Source of the DNA: Cenococcum geophilum 1.58
Lineage: Eukaryota; Ascomycota; Dothideomycetes; Gloniales; Gloniaceae
Assembly: GCA_001692895.1 (NCBI GenBank)
Contig: KV748183.1
Coordinates: 248,001 to 312,000 of the forward strand
Direction of reading: 5' to 3'
DNA: 64,000 bases
A program made the translations under genes and the position numbers. Under the pieces are notes generated by a model that saw nothing but the letters and a program-made list of their open reading frames with translations, was not told the origin of the DNA and searched no databases. Of this stretch, positions 10,675-21,289 are shown in pieces (positions within the stretch are counted from its first letter, which is position 1; the number at the start of each line of letters is the position of its first letter).

Positions 10675-11134
10675 GGTGAACGAACGTGCAATTTCAAAAG
10701 ACGAGAAAGAGTTAGAAGTTCTCTGCCTCAGCGACTAAATCATATGAACAAAGAAGGTCAGAGAAACCTCGCAGGCTTCCAGGCCCTTTATGAACTGCCG
10801 TGGCGCAAAGCACAAGTTGAACTGCCAACTCTCAGATGCGCCATGGCCCTGCGGGAAGATCACCAGCGAAGCTCAGCTCCTTCTAGGGCTGGGTTACTTT
10901 TTGCCACTCTCTGATTCGCCGCAAACTCCACTTTGTCACAGCGCCTCATGGCTTGAGAAAGGTTCAGCTCAAGGCGCTTGTGCCTTGAGCTGACGCATTT
11001 ATCGACTGGGTGCTTCTGCTATGTTTCAAACGCTAAGTTGACATAACCAGCCTCGCAGCAACTGAGAAGCCCCACCGGTACTGCGAAACTCGCAAACATT
11101 CCCACGCACGATTCAAATCCCGACATTTCTGATA
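10675..11134. promoter_or_regulatory. Upstream region of the DOMON-b561 gene
   Basis: About 460 bp of normal-GC DNA between the DOMON-b561 start codon and a mobile element. It contains a perfect 12-bp inverted repeat (listed separately). I see no gene in it and no convincing TATA box. Confidence 0.4.
10964..10993. repeat. Perfect 12-bp inverted repeat (hairpin) upstream of DOMON-b561 gene
   Basis: TCAGCTCAAGGC (10964-10975) and its exact reverse complement GCCTTGAGCTGA (10982-10993) flank a 6-nt loop. It sits about 290 bp upstream of the start codon. It could be a palindromic regulator site or a remnant of a mobile-element end; the sequence alone does not decide. Confidence 0.75.
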
Positions 11135-12079
11135 TCCCTTCAGTCCAACGAGTAGGTGGTCCGTGCGCGGACACTAGTTTCAAAACAACACGGCACCCAT
11201 GGCTCCGAGTAATGAATGAACGTATATTCATACCACTTATCGTACTCATATCATTAAAGTCTCCAGATATTCGTTATCGCGATAATATTGCGATAAGCAA
11301 TATCACCAGGCTTAGCAAGGCGTTAAGGGAGGCGATCGTCCTCGGAGTCCTCCCAAGTCGTCACCCCCTTCTGCCTCTCGAACCAATAAGCTCATCAATA
11401 GCTCCTCCCTCCATCCTAATATAAATTAATAAAATTTTCCTTATACGTATATTTCAGAACGATAGGCGTATTCACAATCCTTTATGAACACCGTACTACC
11501 CCTTTATAATACCGCCGACTACCACTAACCCTCCAATCATATATATATATATATTCATAAGCTTATAAAATATTTATTCATTTATAAGATTCAATATCGT
11601 ATCCATGTCACTTCATAACGATAAGCATATCGTGATAAATGAATGAATAGGGTTATCGTTGGGAGGCCTGGACGGCACCTATCCCTTCGCACGGTGGTTT
11701 GCGTCCACAGCTATCGATAAGGACTTAGCCAATCAGAGGCCCTGATTCTAGGGCTCGTGATATGCGGTTGTGTACAGGTGAGCACGGTGTTCCTATGCTT
11801 GGCGCCCAGCTGTGGACGCCACCGTGCGAAGGGATAGATTCCGTTAATTAATTACCTACTATAATACCTTCTAATCATGCTAATTAATATAGATCTTATT
11901 AGCCTACTTAGTATTAGGCATTTATGTTAAGCAACTTAAATCCTAAAATTAGGCGTATATATTTAAATTACTATAAAATTAAAAGCTTTATATTCCTCAA
12001 GTACGGGCGTTAAATTCCGCTCGATCGATTGGCTAGTTCTTGTCGATAACCGTTGGACGCGAATTAACGGGTCAAGGGA
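11135..12079. mobile_element. Decayed TIR DNA element of the 'TCCCTT' family, with nested MITE
   Basis: The left end reads TA-TCCCTTCAGTCCAACG. The right end, reverse-complemented, reads TCCCTTGA..GTCCAACG with about 13 extra bases between the two blocks. Next to the left end is GTAGGTGGTCCGTGCG, and next to the right end is the reverse complement of TTATCGACAAGAACTAGCC. Both subterminal blocks recur in the 334-bp element at 54372-54705 (there GTAGGTGGTCCGTGCG and TTATCGATAAGAACTAACC). The inside is AT-rich with ATCG/CGAT-rich palindromes around 11275-11310 and 11600-11660, and holds a complete MITE at 11682-11834. No transposase frame is visible, so it is probably non-autonomous. The right boundary is uncertain by some tens of bases because no clean TA follows it. 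Confidence 0.6.
11682..11834. mobile_element. 153-bp MITE with ~30-bp TIRs and TA target duplication
   Basis: Left end TCCCTTCGCACGGTGG, then GCGTCCACAGCT. The right end is the reverse complement, differing by a 3-nt indel. Both ends are flanked by TA (11680-11681 and 11835-11836), as expected for Tc1/mariner-pogo (Fot1-like) elements. Just inside the left TIR is TATCGATAAGGACTTAGCCAAT, close to the subterminal motif of the surrounding element and of the 54.4-kb copy. It has no coding capacity, so a transposase in trans is implied. Confidence 0.85.
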
Positions 12080-12726
12080 GGGATGCCCTCATGAGCGGCT
12101 TCACGCCATTTAGCACAACTCACAGACAATTGTAATATAGACTTGAGACGGCATTTCCTTGGTCAAGTTGTAGTTTAAGGCTCTGCATGTTCCTCTGCTA
12201 AAGTTCTCCCAAGGCCCCCCCAGATTTAGTACATTGTGGCAATGTCTGAACGGATCGCACTTCAGCCAAACCATTCGGTCAGCCAAAGTGCGGACATTTG
12301 CAAATATCGAGATTCACGTGTCACAAGCGCTCCAGTGGTATGTGAAATTGCCTCAATATATTGCTAATCAAGTTCCAGAACAGCATTACGACAGCGTGAA
12401 GGGACAAGAGACGACTAAACCAAAAGGAAAGGGGTGATCGGGGAGTCGAGACTCGGAGATACTTAAAGATAAGATCCAAAACAAGGAAAACCCCAACAGT
12501 CGAGGTTCGGAATAATACAGAAAGTCCGAATAAGATTAACTCCACATGCAACAAAAGAGATTATACAAGGAAAGGATCAAAAAATGTTGACCGGATAATT
12601 CAGAATGAGAACTCTGTCTATTTAAACTGACTCTAGGAGTCCTTTATATATATAAGGTAGGTATAGGCAACAGGATGGTAAGCAAGTCCGATTTTGGTCG
12701 ACAAAAAATAAAGACCTATCGCTGCC
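12080..12726. other. Intergenic region downstream of the laccase
   Basis: About 650 bp of mixed composition between the TIR element and the laccase stop codon. It should hold the laccase 3' UTR and poly(A) site (AATAAA-like runs occur around 12705-12715 on the plus strand only). I see no gene or repeat of note. Confidence 0.5.
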
Positions 12727-15421
12727 TCAAATCCCAGAGTCATTCTGATCTACCAATGGATTATACACGGTAGGGTTAGCCGACACCCAGTTATCCCATT
12801 CAGTGCAGGTATTCCTCGTTTCGTCCAACGACCCGATCGAAGTCACAATTTCCTGCTGTCGTTCAAGAATTTGAAGCGCAAAGCCTATATTTTGTCAGTC
12901 ATATGCATGTGTCTTCGAGTAGTTCTGCCATTGTCATACCGGAACTAGAGTGCCAGGCAATATGGCAGTGTAGGAGCCAGACACCAGGATTATCAGGTTT
13001 GAAAGCAATCGCAAGATATCCATTACTAGGCAAAAGAGCCACATCCCTTCTGGGGGGGTTGTTGAAATTGAAAGTGGCCGGGGCGTTCACCGGATCATAG
13101 GTAGTCGTGTTTTGCGCCAGTATGGCAAAGTCGTGCCCATGCAGATGGATAGGATGGGTGACTCCCATGGAATTGACGATTCCCGCGTACTTTGGGTGAT
13201 CAGGGTACAGAGCACTTATAGTTAACACCATGTAAACGAAGCCTTGGGTGTAATCATCTGAGAAGATTCATTAGTGGAAGACTTGAAAAGAAGCTGGACT
13301 TTACGCCAAGAAAAACTACTATCACTCACAGTCTACCACGCAGTACTCAGGATTCCAGGTTGTGTTATCTAGGTTGAGAATGGTAGGATTGGAGAAATTC
13401 AACCACAGAGGTTGATTTAGGATATCCCAGCGGGTGTAACCGTGAAATTTCTGCGTAAGGTCAAGGCCGACTTCATAGGTATTATTGGTCACGTTGTTCT
13501 GAGGTTGTCCGACAGTCCATGGAACAATAGGTATCAGACTTGCGTATGGTTCGTCCGCACAAGTTGTCACAAAGTCATAGGCCGAGGAACTGGGCAGAGC
13601 TGTGTTGTTACTGTCGTATCTTATGATACCGGTAGTATAATTGGCAGTGTCATGGGCTCCGTTACTGCAAACAGGAGACACTGTCCGAATCCAATAGTTT
13701 CCGTCACTAGTTGGCGTATCGGGGTTCGCCTCGACGACGATACTATAACGTTGGCCTAATAAACCATTAGCCTCAGTTACGGTTATCTCAAGAAAACGGA
13801 AGTATCCATGGAAGATCCCTAAAACATCATTTTGTCTTCCCGAGATCAATGGGTTGGTGATTCGACATACCTATGGCGACTGCGAGCGCGGTCGTGTTAT
13901 AAGGCTGGATGGGTACGAAATCGGCCGAGATAACCTGCATGACGTGATTGTCGATAGAGAAGATAAAATGTGTAGCTGTTGATGCATTGATGATCCTTAT
14001 AAGATATCTTCTTCCGGCCACGAAAGTCCTGTTGAAGTAAGAGCCAGTGCCGACACAGTGGGTGTCTGACGAATCACAAGTGTAGTGACCTGAATGATAT
14101 TAGCTAAGAATATGCTGCTCCGTATCGTCGGCTTAGGGTTGTGCATCAGGTTGGCTCGGGCAGGAGGAAGTGTGAACGGCAGCTCAATCAGTCGTAGTCA
14201 AAGTGTACGCACTTTAGATAGGCTTCCGAAGGCTTTCAAAAGACGCTCACCAGCCACGATACATAACCCTGAACCGACTGGAATGTTGCTCACCTTGTCC
14301 GTCTAAAAGAAAACTGTCAGCTGTTGGCGGCATTGCGTCCAATTCCGTCTGAAATAATTCAAAAGCACTCTCATGAATCCAATCAGTCATAAGAATCGGA
14401 GCCCACTCTTCGTCCCAATCTGCACTGCTCGGGCCATGAATGAGAAGCGGACCTAAAGCATGGTCAATCTTGTGCCTTTGTGATGCTTGAAGCAGGGTTG
14501 GAACTACCAGCTACGCCGTCCGTATATTGCTGAGAGTAATGACTTCAGGGATGAAGGTTAGCTTACATATATTTGATGAGTTGAAGCGTGAAACCGTACC
14601 TGTGATACCATGTGTGGCCATATTGAAGCGCTTTGAAGCTATAAGTGAATGTGCTGCCTTGGGCAATAGGGCATTGGGTAACGCCTGAGGCGAAGTTAGC
14701 TAGATATACAAAATGATTACTAGACGAATGTCGATTAGACTTACCATTGACGCCGTCCATTTTATTGGTATGAAGCTGTCGGATGCCGTGCCAGTGGATG
14801 CTGATGAGGTAGTCAGTACATTCGCTTAGTGTTATGCGTACAACGAAGTGTTTTTACTTACGTGGTTCCGTTATCAGGGAGCTGGTTAGTGACATGAACA
14901 ACAATTTCATCTCCCCAGCAAGCCTCGATAAGAGGGCCGGGATAGCTGCCATTGGTTACCTTGGCCAGTGGTTTGGAGTATCCATCTGGAGAGATCTACC
15001 TTTGTCAGTTGTTGATCCCACATGTCTCTATCCCTACGTCAACACTGACATCTTTCTCACTTATTTCAATAAAGTATTCCCGAGTCGTTCCTGGGGGAGC
15101 CAATGCCTCATCTAAGGAAATATTAGCAATGCATCAGGGGTACAAAAGTTGTACATTCTACATACAGTCCGTGTTGATGTCATATTGCGTGCCGTACGGG
15201 GATTTTACCCAGCAATCTCGACTATCAGCTCCATTGCAGCTTGTCCAGCCACTGGGGTAAAGGCATTGGAAACCAGGATACGCTTGGTGTGAGTAGAGTG
15301 GAGTTTTTTGAAGTGTAGTTGCAGATGGTGAAACTCTCGGGCCCAAGGTTCGAGCAGAGGTGAAGGAACTAATTCCCGATAAAAGAATGAAAGCTTCTAA
15401 GTGATGCCTGAGAATGCCCAT
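12727..15421 (-). CDS. Secreted laccase (multicopper oxidase), 11 exons
   Basis: Exons: 15166-15421, 15050-15111, 14862-14995, 14745-14800, 14600-14684, 14508-14542, 14294-14452, 13871-14089, 13330-13755, 12940-13257, 12727-12884. They sum to 1908 nt (635 aa) in one frame, all introns GT..AG. Start: first ATG before the signal peptide [23 protein letters not shown]. Copper motifs: HWHGIRQLH (153-161), HTWYHSHYS (193-201), [10 protein letters not shown] (512-521), [12 protein letters not shown] (574-585). The C-terminus is NDSGI, the DSG-x plug typical of ascomycete laccases. It should oxidise phenols and related substrates outside the cell with reduction of O2 to water. The axial type-1 position after the L4 motif is Phe585; ascomycete laccases mostly have Leu. 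Introns are 53-72 nt except intron 7 (204 nt) and intron 8 (115 nt). The frame reading [12 protein letters not shown] near 12900 is read-through of intron 10. No RIP, although the RIP block starts ~0.5 kb away. Confidence 0.93.
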
Positions 15422-16550
15422 AATGAATGACAACTGAAGAGAGTGAAGTTGGTCGATGATTTCGGCAGGAAACGGATGATAGCATGGCTTTAAGAGTCTA
15501 CATCGTTCAAGGACATGGCCCCGAGCTAGGTGACCCCTTGCTCAGAACCAAAATCAATCGCCTAAAGCGGTTGAAAAGGTAGGTAGCGCCATAGCTATGG
15601 TGGGCCTAAAGGTCTTGAGGCAAGGGCTGAGCTAGTACATGATATGAAGGGAAAAGAACTATCCTTAGGACTAGGTAGCGAGCACCCCGCTTAGCGAGCC
15701 ATATAACAATATGCCTCATTTTTGTAATTGCATAGCAATTTACACCAAAATCAACAAGCCTCGGCATAATGCACGATACCTAATTAAGCCTTACACTCTT
15801 ATAGGGCCGAAATTAATATATAGGATGTTATATAAGATATTATCTCTAATATTAAACGGTCGATTTACAGGACCTCTAGTGCCTGTAGAGCGCCTGGATT
15901 AACTGTTAGCTACCGTCTTACCGGCTATCTCTTATACTATTTAGCTTATCTAAGTCTTATACATCCTTTTTAAAAACGGTAAGTTGTTAAATATATTTAA
16001 GAATATTAATCCTAAGGCCTTCTATTAAAGACTTCTATATCCCTAAAAATAGCTTATATAATTTTTTAAGAAAGTAAATATTAAATTTACTATAAAAGTT
16101 ATTTAGTAGTAACTATAATCGTATTAAAATATATTTTATAACTTTTTATAATTTATATAATATATAAGTTATATATTTCTAAAACTTATAATCCTATAAT
16201 TTTATAAGTTTTAGCCCCGCTACAGTCTCTATTTATAAACTTACGTCCTAAACCTCTTATAGTTTTTTTTAAAAATTAGTCTATAATAGTAAAGAACTAT
16301 TAGTACTAATTATCTTAATTATAAATACTAATTCGCGACAGCTTAGCTATATAGTTATTTCATTTTTAGCCCTTTTTCTATAGCTCTTGTTTAAAATAAT
16401 TACTTAAGCTACTATTATAAAGCCTAATATATATATATTTTTTATATTAAAGTTATAAATAAATTTTATATAAGGGTTCGAAGAGGCTTTAGAGCAGATT
16501 TAAAGGAATAAAATATATTCTATCTAAATCTAGGGGTATAGCTCTTATAG
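15422..16550. other. Laccase upstream region and transition into RIP-mutated DNA
   Basis: 15422-15700 has normal composition and is the likely laccase promoter, with a 12-bp palindrome CCATAGCTATGG near 15590. Between about 15700 and 15950 the base composition falls, and from there on TA dinucleotides dominate. No gene is visible between 15950 and 16550. Confidence 0.5.
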
Positions 16551-16559
16551 AGAACAAGA

Positions 16560-16811
16560 CGTTGCGTAAAGAAGAGAAAGGAATAACGAGAGAATTATGT
16601 AATTAAATAGTCAGGGGTCCTGGTGGTCGATGCGTGCGTATGTGCGCACGCGGTCTTCGACGGACTTTAGTAGAATTCGACGGATCTGGCAGAACTTGGC
16701 AGAAGTCAATCAAGCTGGCAGAATTCGGCAGAATTTGGTTAAAGCGTCGAAATTCATCTGTCGAGTGTTTCACCGAGACATTACTACTGTAACTGGGCTA
16801 GTCCCGTTACA
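16560..16811 (-). mobile_element. GC-rich island, LTR-like end with GGCAGAA repeats
   Basis: About 250 bp that is clearly GC-richer than its RIPed surroundings. Its right end is an imperfect palindrome TGTAACTGGG-ctagt-CCCGTTACA (16788-16811), so on the minus strand the unit begins TGTAACGGGACTAGCCC, a common style of fungal LTR start. Inside, GGCAGAA occurs four times within 16688-16732, and an alternating GTGCGTATGTGCGCAC stretch lies near 16634. No second copy, clear target duplication or paired LTR is visible in the window. It could be a solo LTR, a TIR-element end, or a fragment. Confidence 0.35.
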
Positions 16812-17289
16812 ATTTATAACTACTAGATTATTATTTTAAGATTTTTAGCCGTCGAGCTAATGATTTATTCTAGTATAGAGGCATAGCGTTAAATAAATCT
16901 TTACTTTTAATATTTATTAATAGTTTTACTCTATTAAAAAAGAAAATGGAGATCTAACTGCCTGTTTTGGAGGGTTTTATCGCCGTTTTTAGAGGTCGCG
17001 TTACTAAAACTCCCTGCCGCCCTAAGCCTCTTACTTACCAGTCTAACGTTAAGCCTCTCGCTTACCGCTCTATACCCTTTACTTTTTAATAGGTAGACTA
17101 TAATCCTTCTATATGCCTGGCGCTAAAGCTATATATACTCTATAGCTCCTACCTCTAATCTATTTAATTTAGGCCCCATTTCTCTTATCCTTTACCCCCC
17201 CATCTTCTTAACCTTATATTACTCTTTAGATCCTTCCCGCCGTTATTACCCTCTAGGTCCCTCCCGCCGCTATTACTATAAGTTCTCTT

Positions 17290-20119
17290 CTAGCTCCCTA
17301 GAATGCGGCGCGCTTAATTATCAGATCGCAGCTTATTATCTAGTATTACTAATAATAAGTATATAGATATAGATAGCGACGGTAATAGCTACGGGACAGA
17401 ACTAACTGTTTTTAATAGTAATGCTAATAGTAATACTAATAGTAACGCCAACTGCAACGCCAATAGTGGTATTAACTGTAATACTAATAGTATTGCTAAA
17501 TCTAATAATGCTTGCGAAGCGCCCGCTTAAGTATAGCTTTATAAGAATTAAGACTATCTATTAAAATACTACCTTAAATAGTTAAAAGAGTTTAAGGAAT
17601 CCAATTTTATAATATAGAACTACGCTAATAGTAGTATAAATCTCCTTGGCCGTATTGGGGATTAATAATATTAGTAAGTAATAACCTGTTTTATAGCTTT
17701 CTCTTAGGCTTAACCTAGAGCTAACTATTTCTAGATACTATACCTATATAAGGAAAGACCCTAAGAAAACGTACTAAGTCCTTTTACTTTAGCTACTTTA
17801 TAGCTTTTTTAACTGGCTCCTAAATTAGAAACGAAGGAAGGGGGGTAAAAAATAGTGCGGGATAAAGCTTTCTAGCTCGCTTAGTATATACTAAAAGTAC
17901 TATTGCCTTATATATAAGAGAGCAAGTAGTAGGAAAATTGCTAGTAAATTAACCCGCCAGATATATAAGGTAATTACGTTCTTTTAGCCTAGTAAAGTAA
18001 GGCGGAGCTAAAATATCTTTTCTAGGTACTTTAGAAACTAGTGAAGAAATATAACTTAAGTAATAAGAAGTAAGAAAAGCCCGTTATAGACGTAGAGGAT
18101 CTCGCCCTAGTTCTTAAAACTAACTTAGTTATAATGAGAAAGAGATATATAGTTAGGCGATATTAGATATAAGTCTATTTCTTACTATAGCTAGGCTTTT
18201 GCACTATAAGCTAACCTAAAGCTCTTCTTAATCTATGCTACTAATATATAAAGGTTCAATGGAGGGCGGGGGGGGCGAGCAACGGGCGCCCCCTGATGAC
18301 TCTATAGTAGTAGAGTAAAGTTTGCGATACTAGCGCGTCCATAGGCTTGTTACGACAGCAGTGGTTCCCAAGGACGTCAAAAAGTAAGGTAGTAGGAGCA
18401 CCACAGGTGACTCGCAGGCGCCTCGCAGGCGAGTCCCAAAAGGCGAGGAGATGGATTACGGGGTTTTCTCAAATAGAGTTTTCTCCCTACATGTACATAA
18501 GGAGTAGTCCGCGTGGGCCTAATAGGGATCCAAATCGGACGTTAAGCAATGAATTATTATTAATATATAAAGGTTATACTTATTTATAACCTAGAAGGCG
18601 GGCCTTATAAGATTATGCTTAAGTTTATATTTAAATTTACTAAGGAATATCTTAGCATAAAAGAAGCGTACATTCTCTTTCTACCCTATTTCTTTTACCT
18701 TATACTTATAGAGAACTAGTAATACTTTCCTAATTCCTAAAATTATCTTTAACCCTTTACTTATTCTTAGCCCTTATGTTTTTCTCCTAGGCCTTCTCTT
18801 TACTAACTAAGCTTTTGTGCCCCCTGATCTAATATTTATAGAGCAGCTTAGTAAGCTATATATTAAGCTTAGGCGTAATAAGTTATTACTACTACTCCGT
18901 TTAGACCTAGGTAATATCCCTATATTTTAGCGATTAATTAAAACCCCCTATAGCTATAAGGTCTCACTTAATAAGCCTTTACTATACTTAACTCTTTTGC
19001 CCTAGATTAAGGACCTTAGCGCAATTATAGGATTTTAGCAGGTTGCGCGCCTATATAGTCTCCGTTATGGCGTAGGTAAGGTATTTAATAAAAATAGTAA
19101 GTTTTATTGTATAGAGCTAGTTCTATTAAAACCTTTCTAACGTCTATACTACCTAGGTAACGTAAGTAACGCCCTCTAAAACCTAATAATGTAGTATACC
19201 GACGCTCGAACATTCCTAAAGCACTACCTTTTATGGCGTGTTAGTATAGATACATAGGTAATCGTTTAAGGCTTAGAGCCTTAAAAAAAGTTAATAAAAG
19301 TAGTATACTGAATAAGCCGATTAATTAACCTGTGGCGGCTATAGTACTTAATAATAGAATAATCCTTATTAGTAAGCGAGAACCTATATATTTATTCCTT
19401 AATTAAAGTTTAAAATAAGCTAAAGCTTAGCCTTAAGCGCAAAACCACAGGAAGTATAAAATGCTAAAAGCTTAGCCAAGAAATTATAAATAAAAGACAA
19501 TGTTAGAGAAATGCGCTATTGGAAAATATTAAGAAGAATTAGGATAATAAATAAGCTATAATTAATATTAAGCGGCAACTTTCTAGGGTTATATTTAGCG
19601 AGGATATTAAAGCAACCTTAAAATCTAGCGATAATAGATTAGTTGAATATAAACGCCTTATTAAAGTAATTATAACGCTACCTAGTACGTTACTAGAAGA
19701 TAAGATATATAGATATAATAATGCCATTAATGCGGTTATAGATTACTGTAATATTAAGGAGGGTAGAGTATACCGGCTAAGTTATTGCTAAAGATAGTTT
19801 AGGATAGATATCGCCCTTAGCTAAGTTAAGATTAAAGAAGATACTAAGATTTTAGAAGCGGCTAAAGCGCTAGAAAGTATAAAGTTATCCTTATATAAGG
19901 AGAAAAGACTAAAAATATGCTTTATCTGCCTTAGGAATAAAAAGCTTATAATTAGTAAGCGTATATATAAGTTCTATACTCTAGCTGCTCTTATAAAACA
20001 TTTTTGAGGTAGTTATCTCTCTAAACTCCTATAGTAGGGTAAGATTAGATATAACGTTTATAAAGTAACCCTTAAGCATAAAATATATCTTTAAAATTAT
20101 GCGTTTAGTGTATATAGGA
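17290..20119 (+). pseudogene. RIP-decayed DUF3435-type tyrosine recombinase (captain-like)
   Basis: Read with TAG/TAA as former Gln/Trp/Arg codons, one frame runs through the region apart from a 304-bp insertion. In order: an Asn/Ser/Ala-rich linker (17390-17520); a helical N-terminal region; PKALLNLCY at 18205-18240, whose preceding catalytic-Arg position is now TAA; after the insertion EGGPYKIMLKF and FTKEYLSIKEAY; the second catalytic block AR-x-YSLRYGVGK (about 19044-19077); and FLKHYLLWRV with the nucleophile Tyr codon at 19225-19227. The C-terminus has the family's zinc-finger-like tail: CFICL, FYT..L.KHF, then KVTLKHK with its Cys pair degraded to Tyr, ending ~20119. These motifs are typical of fungal DUF3435 proteins, which include the recombinases that mobilise Starship elements. 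Stops throughout make it dead. The 5' end is not located. Whether it was a true Starship captain is inference. Confidence 0.75.
18257..18560 (+). mobile_element. 304-bp SINE-like insertion in the recombinase pseudogene
   Basis: A GC-rich block (opens caatggagggcgggggg, ends gcaatgaattattatt) inside RIPed DNA. It is flanked by identical 15-bp copies of taatatataaaggtt (18242-18256 and 18561-18575). Removing the insert plus one copy rejoins the recombinase frame exactly (…LNLCY then KV.LI..LEGGP), which confirms the target duplication. A 15-bp duplication and an ATT-rich right end suggest target-primed reverse transcription, as for SINEs. It contains a hairpin/direct repeat (GACTCGCAGGCG..GCAGGCGAGTC, 18408-18435). 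I see no convincing Pol III B box and no coding frame, so 'SINE-like' describes the insertion pattern, not a proven class. Confidence 0.65.
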
Positions 20120-21289
20120 CCTTTTCCTAGTCATTACGCGCTTATCTTATTATTCTTTACCACTTTTTATTTTACTTTAGTCTGTTATTATCTAATCCTA
20201 TTATAGTATTTAATAGAATAGATATAATAATTAGGATTTTATAATTTATCTAGGAGGGGTAATAGGTAAGGTAAGGAATAAGGGCTCCTCTTTAGCCTTA
20301 CTATATAAGCCTTATATATTACGGAATAAACTAAAACCAGTAATTATAGACTAGAAAACGCTGCCTCCTTATATTATAACTTAGTATTTTAACTAAGCCC
20401 TATAAAGCCTTAATCTAAGCTATATTAGGTTGGCTTAACTTTTCTACACCTAATCTTTAATCCTCGCGTTTACTTATATTTAATAAAATAGACGTAATAA
20501 CTAGGAGTGTATAACTTGTTAAGGGGGGTGTATAGCCGTAGCGCCTAAAAGTAGTTAGTAGTTATATAATTAGAGGCTTAGTTAGAGGACGTGTTCCTAT
20601 AGCTTAGATTAAGGCTCTATACTTTATTAAGCTATATTAAGTAAAGTTAAATAGTATTATATTCCTGCGTACTAGGCCGCTAATTACACTACTCTACTTT
20701 TTAGGTATATACTAATATATTCTATATACTAGTCTATCTTTTATATACACCCCTATACTAATCTAATAATGCTATAAGTGCTCTAACAGCTATACGTAGT
20801 TCGCACTATCTAATTACTTATCTAATTATACCCTAGAACTTAGCTTATAAAATTACCTAGCTTATAAAATTAGTTCCTATAAGTCCTGGCTCCTATAAGG
20901 AAAGTATACTTAAATATTTATCTTATTCCGCTTTTAGATCTAAAGCTAGTGTATATACATTAAGTAAATATTTTTTATTTATTATTTTTTTTTTAATATC
21001 CGTTGTATTATACTACGTACAATACTGCGCATGCAGCCTCTGGGCTATGGCGCTATAGTTCTATATATATAAATCCTTTCTAGGCAGCTTAATATATACT
21101 AGTAGCTATGTCCTAGTAGTTTATAAACCCCTAAATTAGGAGTTTATAGTTTCCTAGTAAAAATACTAAGATACTACAACTACTAGGGAATGAGAAAATG
21201 GTAAGAAAAACTATAAGAAATCCTAACCCCTATCCCTATCCTTTTGCAATTTATTTCTGTACTTTTGCTCTCTACTATCTTTTAACCTA
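20120..21289. other. RIP-mutated DNA with short dispersed repeats
   Basis: No recognisable gene. A word like agaatagatataataattagg occurs near 20219, in a weaker form near 20486, and again near 23812. A block around 20300-20340 ending cggaataaactaaa recurs at about 23375-23410. A possible LTR-like start (tgtatagccgtagcgcc, ~20528) has no visible partner. Confidence 0.4.

Noticed and set aside
11095-11130. tRNA-like B-box word (acgattcaaatccc)
   Set aside because: No matching A box or cloverleaf could be drawn around it; other ttcga-type words in the window failed the same way.
12899-12939. C-terminus [12 protein letters not shown] of the laccase L4 frame
   Set aside because: It is intron 10 read-through; splicing GTATGA..ATATAG restores the conserved [10 protein letters not shown] and the DSGI end.
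20528-20690. Possible solo LTR (tgtatagccg .. gctaattaca)
   Set aside because: No flanking 5-bp duplication and no second copy in the window; kept only as a note.
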